6,580 nt of DNA, from assembly GCA_003140785.1 (NCBI GenBank), contig PLKY01000217.1:193-6772 (forward strand). Reading direction: 5' to 3'. The position numbers and the translations under genes are program-made. Below the pieces are notes generated by a model. It was not told the DNA's origin, did no database searches, and saw only the letters and a program-made list of their open reading frames with translations. Below, one piece after another: positions 1-5,907 of the stretch; the stretch's first letter is position 1; each line of letters starts with the position of its first letter. The DNA is from Acidobacteriaceae bacterium. Its GTDB lineage: Bacteria > Acidobacteriota > Terriglobia > Terriglobales > Acidobacteriaceae.

Positions 1-1259
1 GGATCGACTTCGAGAAGGCCGTCGCCTGGTGCGAGACAAAGACTGGAAAGACTCTGGCCCCGAGCCAACGCGAGGCGTTGAAGACCGCCCTGACCAGCCC
101 GGCAACCGTCATCACCGGCGGCCCCGGCGTGGGCAAGACCACATTGGTGAATTCAATCCTGCTGATCCTCCGTGCCAAGAAAGTGAAGTGTCTGCTGTGT
201 GCGCCTACCGGGAGGGCGGCGAAGCGCCTTACAGAGACCACTGGGATGGAAGCGAAGACCATTCATCGGCTGCTGGAGGTTGACCCAGCCACGGGGAGGT
301 TCTCCCGCAACGAGGACAAGCCGCTGGACTGCGACCTTCTCATTGTCGATGAGACCTCTATGGTGGACGTGCTACTCATGCACGCTCTCCTTCGCGCACT
401 CCCCAAGAACTCCGGACTGATCATGGTCGGCGACGTGGATCAGCTTCCCTCCGTCGGGCCGGGGAACGCCCTGCGAGATTTGATCGAGAGCGGTGTGGTA
501 CCCGTCGTTCGCCTGACCGAAGTGTTCCGCCAGGCGGCCAGCAGCAAGATCATCACCAGTGCCCACCTTATCCGCCAGGGGAAGATGCCGGAACTTCGGA
601 CGGCGGAGTCTGGCTCCGACTTCCATTTCATCGAGCGGGACACGCCCGAGGAGATCGCCGCAACTCTTGTGAGGCTGGTTCAGGACAGAATTCCCAAGGG
701 GCATAAACTCGACCCAATCCGCGACATTCAGGTGTTGTGCCCGATGAACCGGGGATCGATCGGAGTCCGCGAGTTGAACACAGTGCTCCAGGGTGCTCTG
801 AATCCCGTTCGGCTCGGTGAACCCGCGGCAGAGCGCTTTGGATGGCGGTTCCAAGTCCGGGATAAAGTCATCCAGACGGAGAACGACTACAAGAAGGAAG
901 TGTTCAACGGCGACATCGGCATCGTTGAGAAGATCGATCCCGTCGAACAGGAACTCTCCATTCGGTTCGATGACCGGCTGGTGACGTACGACTATGGTGA
1001 ACTGGATGAAGTCTCCTTAGCCTACGCGGTGACCATTCACAAGTCGCAGGGTTCGGAGTTTCCGGCGGTGGTCATTCCGGTTGCCATGCAGCATTACATG
1101 CTCCTTCAACGGAATCTCATCTACACAGGAATTACCCGCGCCAAGCGGCTGTTGGTGGTGGTCGGGCAGAAGAAGGCTCTGGGGCTCGCAGTCAGGAACG
1201 ACCAGGCACGAAAGAGATATTCGGGGCTGCTAAGTAGCTTGAAAGGCTCCGGCCAGTAG
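1..1259 (+). CDS. recD2: RecD2-type ATP-dependent DNA helicase, C-terminal part (5' end outside window)
   Basis: This is a superfamily 1B 5'-to-3' DNA helicase of the RecD2/TraA-like family, which acts in DNA repair or recombination outside the RecBCD complex. The frame is open from base 3 with no start, giving 418 residues in the window. A TTG at 78 could be misread as a start but lies inside the helicase core. Seen in order (fragment numbering): Q-motif-like PSQREA (20-25), Walker A GGPGVGKTT (39-47), motif Ia APTGRAAKRL (67-76), Walker B VDETSM (115-120), motif III GDVDQLPSVGPG (143-154), TEVFRQ (172-177), an SH3-like stretch (about 283-335), motif V TIHKSQGSEF (344-353) and motif VI YTGITRAK (374-381). 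All catalytic motifs are intact. RecD2 proteins are usually 700 residues or more, so roughly the N-terminal 300 (HhH-containing region) would lie upstream. A short unconserved tail precedes TAG. RecD2 is preferred over RecD of RecBCD because of the fused motif layout and the absence of recB or recC nearby. Confidence 0.9.
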   Translation, partial: IDFEKAVAWCETKTGKTLAPSQREALKTALTSPATVITGGPGVGKTTLVNSILLILRAKKVKCLLCAPTGRAAKRLTETTGMEAKTIHRLLEVDPATGRFSRNEDKPLDCDLLIVDETSMVDVLLMHALLRALPKNSGLIMVGDVDQLPSVGPGNALRDLIESGVVPVVRLTEVFRQAASSKIITSAHLIRQGKMPELRTAESGSDFHFIERDTPEEIAATLVRLVQDRIPKGHKLDPIRDIQVLCPMNRGSIGVRELNTVLQGALNPVRLGEPAAERFGWRFQVRDKVIQTENDYKKEVFNGDIGIVEKIDPVEQELSIRFDDRLVTYDYGELDEVSLAYAVTIHKSQGSEFPAVVIPVAMQHYMLLQRNLIYTGITRAKRLLVVVGQKKALGLAVRNDQARKRYSGLLSSLKGSGQ

Positions 1260-1279
1260 TACCCCCTGATGTTCTGGAC

Positions 1280-1295
1280 CTCAATGCACATTGAG
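1280..1295. other. Short inverted repeat between convergent genes
   Basis: CTCAATG (1280-1286) and CATTGAG (1289-1295) are perfect reverse complements separated by two bases, in the 61-base gap between the convergent helicase and M50 protease genes. In RNA the loop would open to about six bases, leaving a five-base-pair stem. No T-run follows on either strand, so it is at best a weak bidirectional transcription end. It may be chance. Confidence 0.25.
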
Positions 1296-1320
1296 CCGTA
1301 GGGAGCCTGCAACAACACGA

Positions 1321-2265
1321 TTACCTTGCGGAAAAACCGCCGCTCGCCGTGCCAAGGCCAGCATGGGCGCCAACAATCCAGTCCTGCAGGGGACGTTGTT
1401 CGTTACAGTCTAGGCACACCATCGTGACGAATTGTGCAGCGCAGTGCGGACAAACGGCTCGGCTCTGGAATGTGTCGAACGGCTGCCCGCAATGCCCGCA
1501 TATCCAGTAGGCTCCAATCGGTGGCGCAGTCCGGCAGCTCGGGCAGGCAAATCCTTCCCGGCGCGGCAACCTGGCAAGGCGTAACAACCCCTGCGCGTGC
1601 CGCAGCCCACTCCAGCAATTCATGAGCATGAAGACGGAGATCGCCCCGAACCAGATGGAACGCACCCACAAGGCGAGGATGAAGAACCCAACAACGCCCA
1701 CAAAGCCCAGGACCGTGGCCACCATCAGGCTGCGGGCGCGACCAAACACAAACCACAACAGAGAGCGAAGAATCTGCCCACCGTCCAGAGGATAGATCGG
1801 AAGCATGTTGAAGACCAGCAGCGATACGTCAATCCACAAGACCGCCCGCAACAACTGGTAGACATCGGGCATTGCCTGTGCCCACCCCAACGACCGGCTC
1901 ATCACAACAACTGCTATGAGGATAGGCAGGAGCGCCACGTTAACCAGTGGCCCCGCCGCGATGCTCCAGAGTGTCGCGCCCGGTCTTTGCGGAGGGTTCA
2001 CATACGCCACTCCGCCCAAGGGCCATAGCACAATTTGATTTGCTGTCCCCCCAGTTTGCCGGCAAGCAAGGGCATGTCCGAACTCATGCATCAGCACAAT
2101 CAAGAACAGCGCCAGATACTCCAAAACGTTCCAGATGACAGAGGCATACCTGCCTTTTCTGCTCTCAACCTCATAGGCTGCCACGAGAAACCAGGACCAG
2201 TGCAGAAACAGATCAACTCCGGCGAGGCGAAACAGATGGATCGAACCCTGGCGAACACTCGGCAT
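1321..2265 (-). CDS. M50-family site-2 protease (intramembrane zinc metalloprotease) with C-terminal double zinc ribbon
   Basis: This is a polytopic membrane protease of the S2P/SpoIVFB-like family, which cuts substrates such as anti-sigma factors or membrane regulators inside the bilayer. The 314-residue protein has hydrophobic segments at about 18-31, 43-68, 96-122, 138-160 and 179-218. The zinc-binding motif HEFGH (60-64) lies in the second segment. The third zinc ligand is in NMLPIYPLDGGQ (153-164, D161), and the family's GPLVN element is at 105-109. The catalytic residues are therefore intact. After the last hydrophobic segment, residues 241-287 carry four CxxC pairs (C241/C244, C256/C259, C272/C275, C284/C287), which look like two zinc ribbons and replace the CBS domains common at this position. 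The ATG at 2263-2265 gives the typical family N-terminus (GSIHLFRLAGVDLFLHWSWF), but no Shine-Dalgarno is visible before it. The gene converges with the helicase and diverges from tex, so it is probably monocistronic. Its substrate is unknown. Confidence 0.88.
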   Translation of the reverse strand: MPSVRQGSIHLFRLAGVDLFLHWSWFLVAAYEVESRKGRYASVIWNVLEYLALFLIVLMHEFGHALACRQTGGTANQIVLWPLGGVAYVNPPQRPGATLWSIAAGPLVNVALLPILIAVVVMSRSLGWAQAMPDVYQLLRAVLWIDVSLLVFNMLPIYPLDGGQILRSLLWFVFGRARSLMVATVLGFVGVVGFFILALWVRSIWFGAISVFMLMNCWSGLRHAQGLLRLARLPRREGFACPSCRTAPPIGAYWICGHCGQPFDTFQSRAVCPHCAAQFVTMVCLDCNEQRPLQDWIVGAHAGLGTASGGFSAR

Positions 2266-2519
2266 GGGGGTAGCTTACGTTACTCGGATAGTTTCCTGCG
2301 ATCAACCGCGTCCAGAATCCGCATGGGCTGCTCACTTCGCTTCAGGGGCCTTCCGCGCAGCCCGACGTCGCTTGACGCGTCGGCAATTCGGTTGCGCCCT
2401 TCAGTGGAAGGCGTTCTCTTCTTCTTCGCAGTTGGAGAGGAGTTATCACTCCGCAATGCTCGCGCCTTTTTGCCATCGAAGCCTTGTGACAGGTGCGTCG
2501 ATGATTCCACACTGCCAGC
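2266..2519. other. Divergent intergenic region between the M50 protease and tex
   Basis: These 254 bases must hold the start signals of both divergent genes, but no clear -35/-10 pair stands out on either strand. A six-base-pair inverted repeat, CCGACG (2362-2367) and CGTCGG (2378-2383), lies near the middle. All reading frames here are short. The longest minus-strand one (2280-2534, 84 codons, Lys/Arg-rich, ending 14 bases before the protease start) could be a small basic protein. It overlaps the tex start, has no ribosome-binding site and shows no recognisable motif, so it is not called. Confidence 0.5.
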
Positions 2520-4820
2520 ATGTACGATAAACATTGGCCCGTTATGAACAACAACACCATCCTCTCCCCTGAAATCCTTCTCTACATTGCACAGTCATTG
2601 AACCTGCCCATGCGTGGCCTTGTCGCCGTCATCGAACTGCTGGACGATGGCGGCACGGTTCCCTTCATTGCCCGCTATCGTAAAGAAGCCACCGGCAATC
2701 TGGACGAAGTTCAGATCCGGAACATCGAAGAAAAGTTAGCCTATTTTCGTGATCTTACGGAGCGTCGTGCAACTATTCTCACCTTCATCGCAGAGCAGGG
2801 CAAGCTGACCGATGAGTTGAAGTCACGGATTGAAGCCACGCTCGACAAGAGCGAGCTGGAAGACCTCTACCTTCCTTATCGGCCCAAGCGGCGTACCAAG
2901 GCCACTATTGCCCGCGAAAAGGGATTGGAGCCGTTGGCATCCTATATGTGGCAGCAACAAACTTCTGCACAGCCTCTGGAGAGCTTTGCAGCCACATTCG
3001 TGAACGTAGAACTCGGCGTTGCAAGTGTGGAAGAAGCACTGGAGGGCGCACGCCACATCGTTGCCGAGTGGATCAGCGAAGATGCCGACCTGCGCAAGGA
3101 ACTACGCCGCCTGATGTTTGACGAAGGTGTGATCGTGAGCCGCAAGGCAACGGATGCTGTAGATGAGCTGGAAAAGTTCAAGATGTACTACGAGTACAAG
3201 GAGCCGGTAAAAACAATCCCGTCGCATCGCATGCTGGCCATCCGCCGGGGCGAAAGTGAAAACGTTCTGTACTTTCTCATTGAAGTCGAACCTGAGCGCA
3301 CAGTGGCGCTTATTCAGCGGCATGTGCTGCGGCAACAGGGCGATTGGACGCCCCAGCTCAAGGTCGCGATCGATGATGCATGGAAGCGTCTGTTGAACTC
3401 GTCGATTCAAGGGGAGACTCGCCTGGACTTGAAGCGGCGCTCAGACGCAGACGCAATCCAGGTGTTTCGCGACAACCTCTATAACCTGCTGTTGGCCCCA
3501 CCCGCCGGTCCAATCTCTGTCCTTGGTATTGATCCGGGCCTGCGCACAGGCTGCAAGATTGCCGTCGTGGATGCGACTGGCAAGCTGTTGGCTCACGACG
3601 TTCTCTATCTGCATACGTCGAAGCATGGCAACGCTGAATCTATCCCTAAGCTTGAAGCCCTGTTGCGACAGCATCATGTTCGCGCCATAGCGATCGGGAA
3701 CGGTACTGCTTCCCGCGAGACCGATGCTTTTATTCGCGCTTTCCTTCGTGAGAAGGGTATCGAAGGCATCTTCTCTGTAACTGTGAGTGAATCAGGCGCC
3801 AGCGTCTACTCTGCCTCTGACGTCGCGAGGCAGGAGTTCCCTGATCTTGACCTGACGGTGCGAGGCGCTATCTCGATAGCTCGCCGCCTGCAGGATCCGT
3901 TGTCGGAGCTGGTGAAAGTGGATCCCAAATCAATCGGCGTGGGCCAGTACCAACATGACGTCGATCAGCGCCAGCTACAGGATTCGTTGGAGAACGTGAT
4001 CGAGAGTTGCGTGAATCGCGTCGGCGTTGACCTGAATACGTCGTCCTGGACGCTGCTGCGCTTCGTTGCGGGAATTACCGAGCACACTGCGCAGAATATT
4101 GTGAGTTTTCGCAATGACAGGGGAGGGTTTCGATCGCGCACGCAGGTTTTGGAGGTCCCAGGAATTGGGCCAAAGACCTTCGAGCAGGCGGCAGGCTTCC
4201 TCCGCATTCGGGATGGCGACAACCCTCTCGACATGACCGCAGTCCATCCGGAATCGTACCCCTTGGTGGAACAGATAGCAGTGTCGCTCAAGACAACGGT
4301 GAAAGAGGTCATCCAGAGTCCACAACTTCTCGAACAGGTGGATCGGAAGCAACTCTCTGCCGGTGCGTACACTTTGGACGATATCCTGGCCGAATTGCGA
4401 AAGCCCGGGCGCGATCCGCGGAATAAGTTTGTTGCGCCCGTCTTCCGCGAAGAGGTGCGGGAGATCTCCGACGTGCAGGCTGGCATGGTGCTGGAAGGCG
4501 TGGTGACGAATGTGACGAAGTTCGGGGCTTTCGTCGATATTGGAGTTCACCAGGATGGACTTGTCCATATCAGCGAGCTGTCCAATCGCTATATCAAGGA
4601 GCCCTCAGAAGCAGTGAAGGCGGGTCAGATCGTCAAGGTTAAGGTGCTCAGCGTCGATACACGAGCGAAGAGAATTGCCCTCTCGATCAAAGCATTGGCA
4701 GTGCTATCATCGCGTCCCGTGACGAATCCCGGTAAGTCCGCTCCGACGCTGCAGCCAACGCGGGATGAGAAATTCGCCGCATTCCTTGAAAAAGGGAACG
4801 CTCAACGAACGAAAACCTAG
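2520..4820 (+). CDS. tex: Tex, S1-domain RNA-binding transcription accessory protein
   Basis: Tex is a conserved cytoplasmic nucleic-acid-binding protein, structurally related to eukaryotic Spt6 and linked to transcription and RNA metabolism. The 766 residues match the family's usual 720-790. Seen in order: an N-terminal helical region with the hallmark VPFIARYRKEATGNLDEVQI (47-66) and DLYLPYRPKRRTKA (115-128); a YqgF/RNase H-like domain with GIDPGLRTG (336-344), GNGTASRET (393-401) and SESGASVYSASD (423-434); the conserved QYQHDV (476-481) and DLNTSS (504-509) blocks; helix-hairpin-helix motifs with VPGIGPKTFEQAAGFLRI (546-563); and a C-terminal S1 domain (about 655-725) with VTKFGAFVDIGVHQDGLVHIS. 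A short basic tail follows. The ATG at 2520 is the longest start; the ATG at 2544 (MNNNTILSPE) would give 758 residues and begins nearer to the family consensus. Neither has a good Shine-Dalgarno. No frameshift or truncation is seen. The gene stands alone: the protease diverges upstream and a gene-poor region follows. Confidence 0.96.
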   Translation: MYDKHWPVMNNNTILSPEILLYIAQSLNLPMRGLVAVIELLDDGGTVPFIARYRKEATGNLDEVQIRNIEEKLAYFRDLTERRATILTFIAEQGKLTDELKSRIEATLDKSELEDLYLPYRPKRRTKATIAREKGLEPLASYMWQQQTSAQPLESFAATFVNVELGVASVEEALEGARHIVAEWISEDADLRKELRRLMFDEGVIVSRKATDAVDELEKFKMYYEYKEPVKTIPSHRMLAIRRGESENVLYFLIEVEPERTVALIQRHVLRQQGDWTPQLKVAIDDAWKRLLNSSIQGETRLDLKRRSDADAIQVFRDNLYNLLLAPPAGPISVLGIDPGLRTGCKIAVVDATGKLLAHDVLYLHTSKHGNAESIPKLEALLRQHHVRAIAIGNGTASRETDAFIRAFLREKGIEGIFSVTVSESGASVYSASDVARQEFPDLDLTVRGAISIARRLQDPLSELVKVDPKSIGVGQYQHDVDQRQLQDSLENVIESCVNRVGVDLNTSSWTLLRFVAGITEHTAQNIVSFRNDRGGFRSRTQVLEVPGIGPKTFEQAAGFLRIRDGDNPLDMTAVHPESYPLVEQIAVSLKTTVKEVIQSPQLLEQVDRKQLSAGAYTLDDILAELRKPGRDPRNKFVAPVFREEVREISDVQAGMVLEGVVTNVTKFGAFVDIGVHQDGLVHISELSNRYIKEPSEAVKAGQIVKVKVLSVDTRAKRIALSIKALAVLSSRPVTNPGKSAPTLQPTRDEKFAAFLEKGNAQRTKT

Positions 4821-4879
4821 AAGGTAAAGATCGCAGGACATCAGTTCTGCCGAACGGCGACACGCTCTGTCATCGGTGG

Positions 4880-4916
4880 CTGAGCCCGGTCCCTTCTGGA
4901 GAGAAGGCTGGCTCAG
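4880..4916 (+). terminator. Possible terminator-like hairpin downstream of tex
   Basis: An outer stem CTGAGCC (4880-4886) pairs with GGCTCAG (4910-4916), and an inner stem CCTTCT (4892-4897) pairs with AGAAGG (4902-4907) around a GGAG loop, with an uneven internal loop between them. It lies 60 bases after the tex stop, where a transcript end is expected. No T-run follows on either strand, so it is not a standard intrinsic terminator. It could also be an mRNA 3'-end stabilising structure. Confidence 0.35.
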
Positions 4917-4964
4917 GTAAACACCACAGAAACAAAGCTATGACAAGCGCTGAGATAGAGTTCT

Positions 4965-4980
4965 TGCATGCTCTCATGCA
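4965..4980. other. Perfect six-base-pair hairpin with CTCT loop
   Basis: TGCATG (4965-4970) and CATGCA (4975-4980) are perfect reverse complements around a four-base loop, CTCT. It has no T-run after it and no gene next to it. Together with the neighbouring hairpins it suggests a structured region, but alone it could be chance. Confidence 0.3.
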
Positions 4981-5135
4981 TTCAGTAGCCCTGCGAACGC
5001 CTCCGCGCTCCACTCCTAACCCGCCAACCCTTCTTCCATCGCAGGTGTGGCGCGCAGCGTATTGTGGAGGCGGCAGAAACAATCTAATTCCGTTCGCTCG
5101 CTTCTCTCAGGATCCGCGCGGCGGGTTCCTCTCGC

Positions 5136-5163
5136 CGGCAGGCCAAGTCATTTCGGCAGGCCA
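5136..5163. repeat. Direct repeat of 10 bases
   Basis: CGGCAGGCCA occurs at 5136-5145 and again at 5154-5163, 18 bases apart start to start. There are only two copies, so this is not a CRISPR or iteron array. Its role is unknown. Confidence 0.4.
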
Positions 5164-5374
5164 GCGGGGCGAGTATTGCCGTTGTTTGCACGAAAACTTG
5201 CCTTCGCGTTGATCGCGTCAGCGGCAAAACGCACCCTAACGCCACGGTCCCCGCGATGTTTAAACGAACCGCGGCAATAGGATTTCAACGAATCGATGAG
5301 TCGTCTCCCGCAACCTCCTGGCCGAAGACCCGAGAATCGAGCTCGGCGCTTGCCGCCCGCCGTCACGGGAATTA

Positions 5375-5405
5375 AATCTCGCGGTCGTCCCCCGATCGTG
5401 AGATT
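5375..5405 (+). other. Strong 13-bp hairpin, candidate structured RNA element
   Basis: AATCTCGCGGTCG (5375-5387) pairs along its full length with CGATCGTGAGATT (5393-5405) around a five-base loop, TCCCC. Eleven pairs are Watson-Crick and two are G-T wobbles (5381/5399 and 5384/5396). The wobbles pair only in a plus-strand transcript; in minus-strand RNA they become C-A mismatches. This favours a plus-strand RNA structure over a DNA palindrome. No T-run follows on the plus strand, so it is not a standard terminator for that direction. Confidence 0.5.
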
Positions 5406-5434
5406 CGAGTCAAACGATCTTGACGGGCACAATG

Positions 5435-5452
5435 CGAGTCCCGACGGACTCG
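5435..5452 (+). other. Perfect 7-bp hairpin with CGAC loop
   Basis: CGAGTCC (5435-5441) and GGACTCG (5446-5452) are perfect reverse complements around a CGAC loop. It lies 30 bases after the larger hairpin at 5375-5405, so the two may be stems of one structured RNA. No T-run follows it. Confidence 0.4.
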
Positions 5453-5542
5453 GGGCGGTTCCATCCCGGCCTTGCCCTCAACGCACTAACATTCGCTAAG
5501 CCCATTAGATTATCGTTACTGTGAGAAATTCACTCAAAATAA

Positions 5543-5554
5543 CACTACGTAGTG
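5543..5554. promoter_or_regulatory. Perfect 12-bp palindrome, candidate operator
   Basis: CACTACGTAGTG is identical to its own reverse complement over 12 bases. It lies 51 bases before the strongly supported ATG at 5605, a usual place for a dimeric repressor site. The downstream winged-helix gene is the natural candidate to bind it. No binding is shown by the sequence itself. Confidence 0.45.
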
Positions 5555-5558
5555 CTTC

Positions 5559-5589
5559 TAGTGAGGGAGGTAAAGCCTCCCTGACACTA
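5559..5589 (+). promoter_or_regulatory. Inverted repeat/hairpin just upstream of the module's ribosome-binding site
   Basis: TAGTG (5559-5563) pairs with CACTA (5585-5589), and directly inside it AGGGAGG (5564-5570) pairs with CCTCCCT (5576-5582) around the loop TAAAG, with a two-base GA bulge (5583-5584). The stem ends three bases before the AGGAG Shine-Dalgarno. The AGGGAGG arm is itself SD-like and sequestered. The structure could control translation of the first gene, act as a second operator with the same CACTA word, or end upstream transcription; there is no T-run. Confidence 0.5.
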
Positions 5590-5592
5590 ACT

Positions 5593-5597
5593 AGGAG
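5593..5597 (+). promoter_or_regulatory. Strong Shine-Dalgarno pointing to the ATG at 5605
   Basis: AGGAG lies seven bases before ATG 5605, which is ideal spacing. It is too far (23 bases) from ATG 5621, the first ATG in the winged-helix frame. It is therefore the main evidence that translation begins at 5605, in a different frame from the winged-helix protein. Confidence 0.75.
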
Positions 5598-5604
5598 AAT
5601 ACGT

Positions 5605-5667
5605 ATGCAAGAAGATAACTATGTCTTGGTACCCCCCCGGGCTCTGGAGAATCCAGTGCCTCAGTAA
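5605..5667 (+). CDS. Short upstream reading frame: leader peptide or original N-terminus of the winged-helix protein
   Basis: From ATG 5605, with a strong AGGAG seven bases upstream, the frame reads MQEDNYVLVPPRALENPVPQ and stops at TAA 5665-5667. Its first residues (NYVLVP) resemble the usual opening of phage and plasmid winged-helix proteins, whereas the last nine residues look like out-of-frame sequence. The frame crosses seven C at 5632-5638. With one C fewer it would join the frame at 5621-5905 and read VLVPPGLWRIQCLS, a natural continuation, to give 99 residues. Alternatives are a true 20-residue leader peptide whose translation feeds the internal ATG 5621, or a sequencing error. Confidence 0.5.
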   Translation: MQEDNYVLVPPRALENPVPQ

Positions 5668-5905
5668 TGGGGGGATGTTTCTGCTCTTGACTCTGTTCTA
5701 CTGCCGTCAGCGTGGCGTCAAGACCAGCCGCAAATCGCTGAGTCGGCATTCTCATCTAAGCCTGTCCTCAATAAGTAGAGGCATCAACAATTTAGTGGAG
5801 CTTGGACTCATAACCAAGGAAACCCACAAGGGCGAAGATGGCGAGAACCTTCCCACCACATACACCCTCAATGAAGAGGCCCTCCTCTCGGCCTGTGAGG
5901 AGTAA
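5621..5905 (+). CDS. Small winged helix-turn-helix DNA-binding protein (N-terminus probably frameshifted)
   Basis: This frame encodes 94 residues from ATG 5621. A helix-turn-helix is seen at 35-64 (TSRKSLSRHSHLSLSSISRG then INNLVELGLI), with a likely wing at about 65-84 ending in TTYTLN. That pattern is shared by many phage and plasmid replication or regulatory proteins and by MarR/GntR-like wings, so the family is not fixed. A hydrophobic helix (GGMFLLLTLFYC, 17-28) packs before it, as is usual. ATG 5621 has only a weak purine stretch (AAGAAG, 5609-5614). The strong ribosome-binding site serves ATG 5605 in another frame, and the two frames would merge if the C7 run at 5632-5638 had six C. 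The gene as shown may be a phase-off allele, a product of +1 frameshifting, or a genuine shorter form. It is followed after two bases by the next gene. A role as a DNA-binding regulator or replication factor of a mobile element is inferred. Confidence 0.65.
   Translation: MSWYPPGLWRIQCLSNGGMFLLLTLFYCRQRGVKTSRKSLSRHSHLSLSSISRGINNLVELGLITKETHKGEDGENLPTTYTLNEEALLSACEE
5632..5638 (+). repeat. Seven-C homopolymer at the frame junction
   Basis: The run of seven C follows GTA and precedes GGG. It is read CCC CCC CGG in the frame of ATG 5605. Loss of one C, or a +1 ribosomal shift on CCC-C, moves reading into the winged-helix frame. Runs of this length are prone to slippage in replication and to errors in sequencing. 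Confidence 0.8.
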
Positions 5906-5907
5906 CC

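Larger units (their letters stand above)
4821..5496. other. Gene-poor intergenic region with several inverted repeats
   Basis: No convincing coding sequence is found in this stretch. Frames of 60-95 codons are open on both strands at once, as expected by chance in GC-rich DNA. They have no ribosome-binding site, and their products are rich in Arg, Pro, Gly and Ser with no motif. Instead there are hairpins at 4880-4916, 4965-4980, 5375-5405 and 5435-5452 (listed separately), a 10-base direct repeat CGGCAGGCCA at 5136-5145 and 5154-5163, and a small inverted repeat CCGAG/CTCGG at 5330-5346. It could be a non-coding RNA locus, a dispersed repeat, or the scar or border of an inserted element. Nothing resembling a full tRNA cloverleaf, tmRNA or RNase P RNA was found by eye. 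Confidence 0.6.
5497..5604 (+). promoter_or_regulatory. Probable promoter/leader region of the three-gene module
   Basis: Composition turns clearly AT-rich here (for example TTAGATTATCG at 5505-5515 and CAAAATAAC at 5535-5543), after GC-rich DNA upstream, and the three-gene module starts directly after it. No -35/-10 pair is good enough to assign. CACTA or its complement TAGTG occurs at 5543-5547, 5550-5554, 5559-5563 and 5585-5589, and a related GTGA/TCAC pair lies at 5521-5533. The same six bases TACGTA sit at 5546-5551 and at 5600-5605, the latter overlapping the ATG. These features fit operators for an autoregulating winged-helix protein such as the one encoded just downstream, but that link is inferred. 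Confidence 0.5.

Noticed and set aside
372..854. 160-codon minus-strand frame inside the helicase gene
   Set aside because: It is antisense to an intact, motif-rich helicase and has no recognisable domain; a shadow frame.
78..1259. TTG at 78 as the start of a complete 393-residue helicase
   Set aside because: The frame is open upstream to the window edge and codes for helicase sequence (APSQREAL...) before the TTG; the gene is cut by the window, not short.
1597..2028. 143-codon plus-strand frame opposite the M50 protease
   Set aside because: Its product is His/Gln/Pro/Arg-rich low-complexity sequence from antisense reading of membrane segments, while the minus strand holds HEFGH and the zinc ribbons.
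2280..2534. 84-codon Lys/Arg-rich minus-strand frame just upstream of the protease
   Set aside because: It has no ribosome-binding site, no motif, overlaps the start of tex and competes with other open frames on both strands; possible but not supported.
3965..4568. Long minus-strand frames (173 and 197 codons) inside tex
   Set aside because: They are antisense to the conserved HhH and S1 regions of tex, and two overlapping frames of this kind indicate base composition rather than genes.
5136..5163. Direct repeats as a CRISPR or iteron array
   Set aside because: Only two short copies with an 8-base gap; no array, no cas genes.
5395..5425. T-arm-like ATTCGAGTC that might mark a tRNA or an attachment site in a tRNA 3' end
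   Set aside because: No acceptor stem, anticodon arm or CCA-compatible end can be folded around it; these bases are better explained by the 13-bp hairpin.
4940..5499. Several 67-94-codon frames on both strands in the gene-poor region
   Set aside because: Overlapping frames on both strands, Arg/Pro/Ser-rich products and no Shine-Dalgarno sequence; no coding signal.
5626..5642. Adjacent GGTACC and CCCGGG around the C run, resembling a cloning polylinker
   Set aside because: Flanking sequence is a normal coding frame with no other vector sites or vector sequence; likely coincidence.
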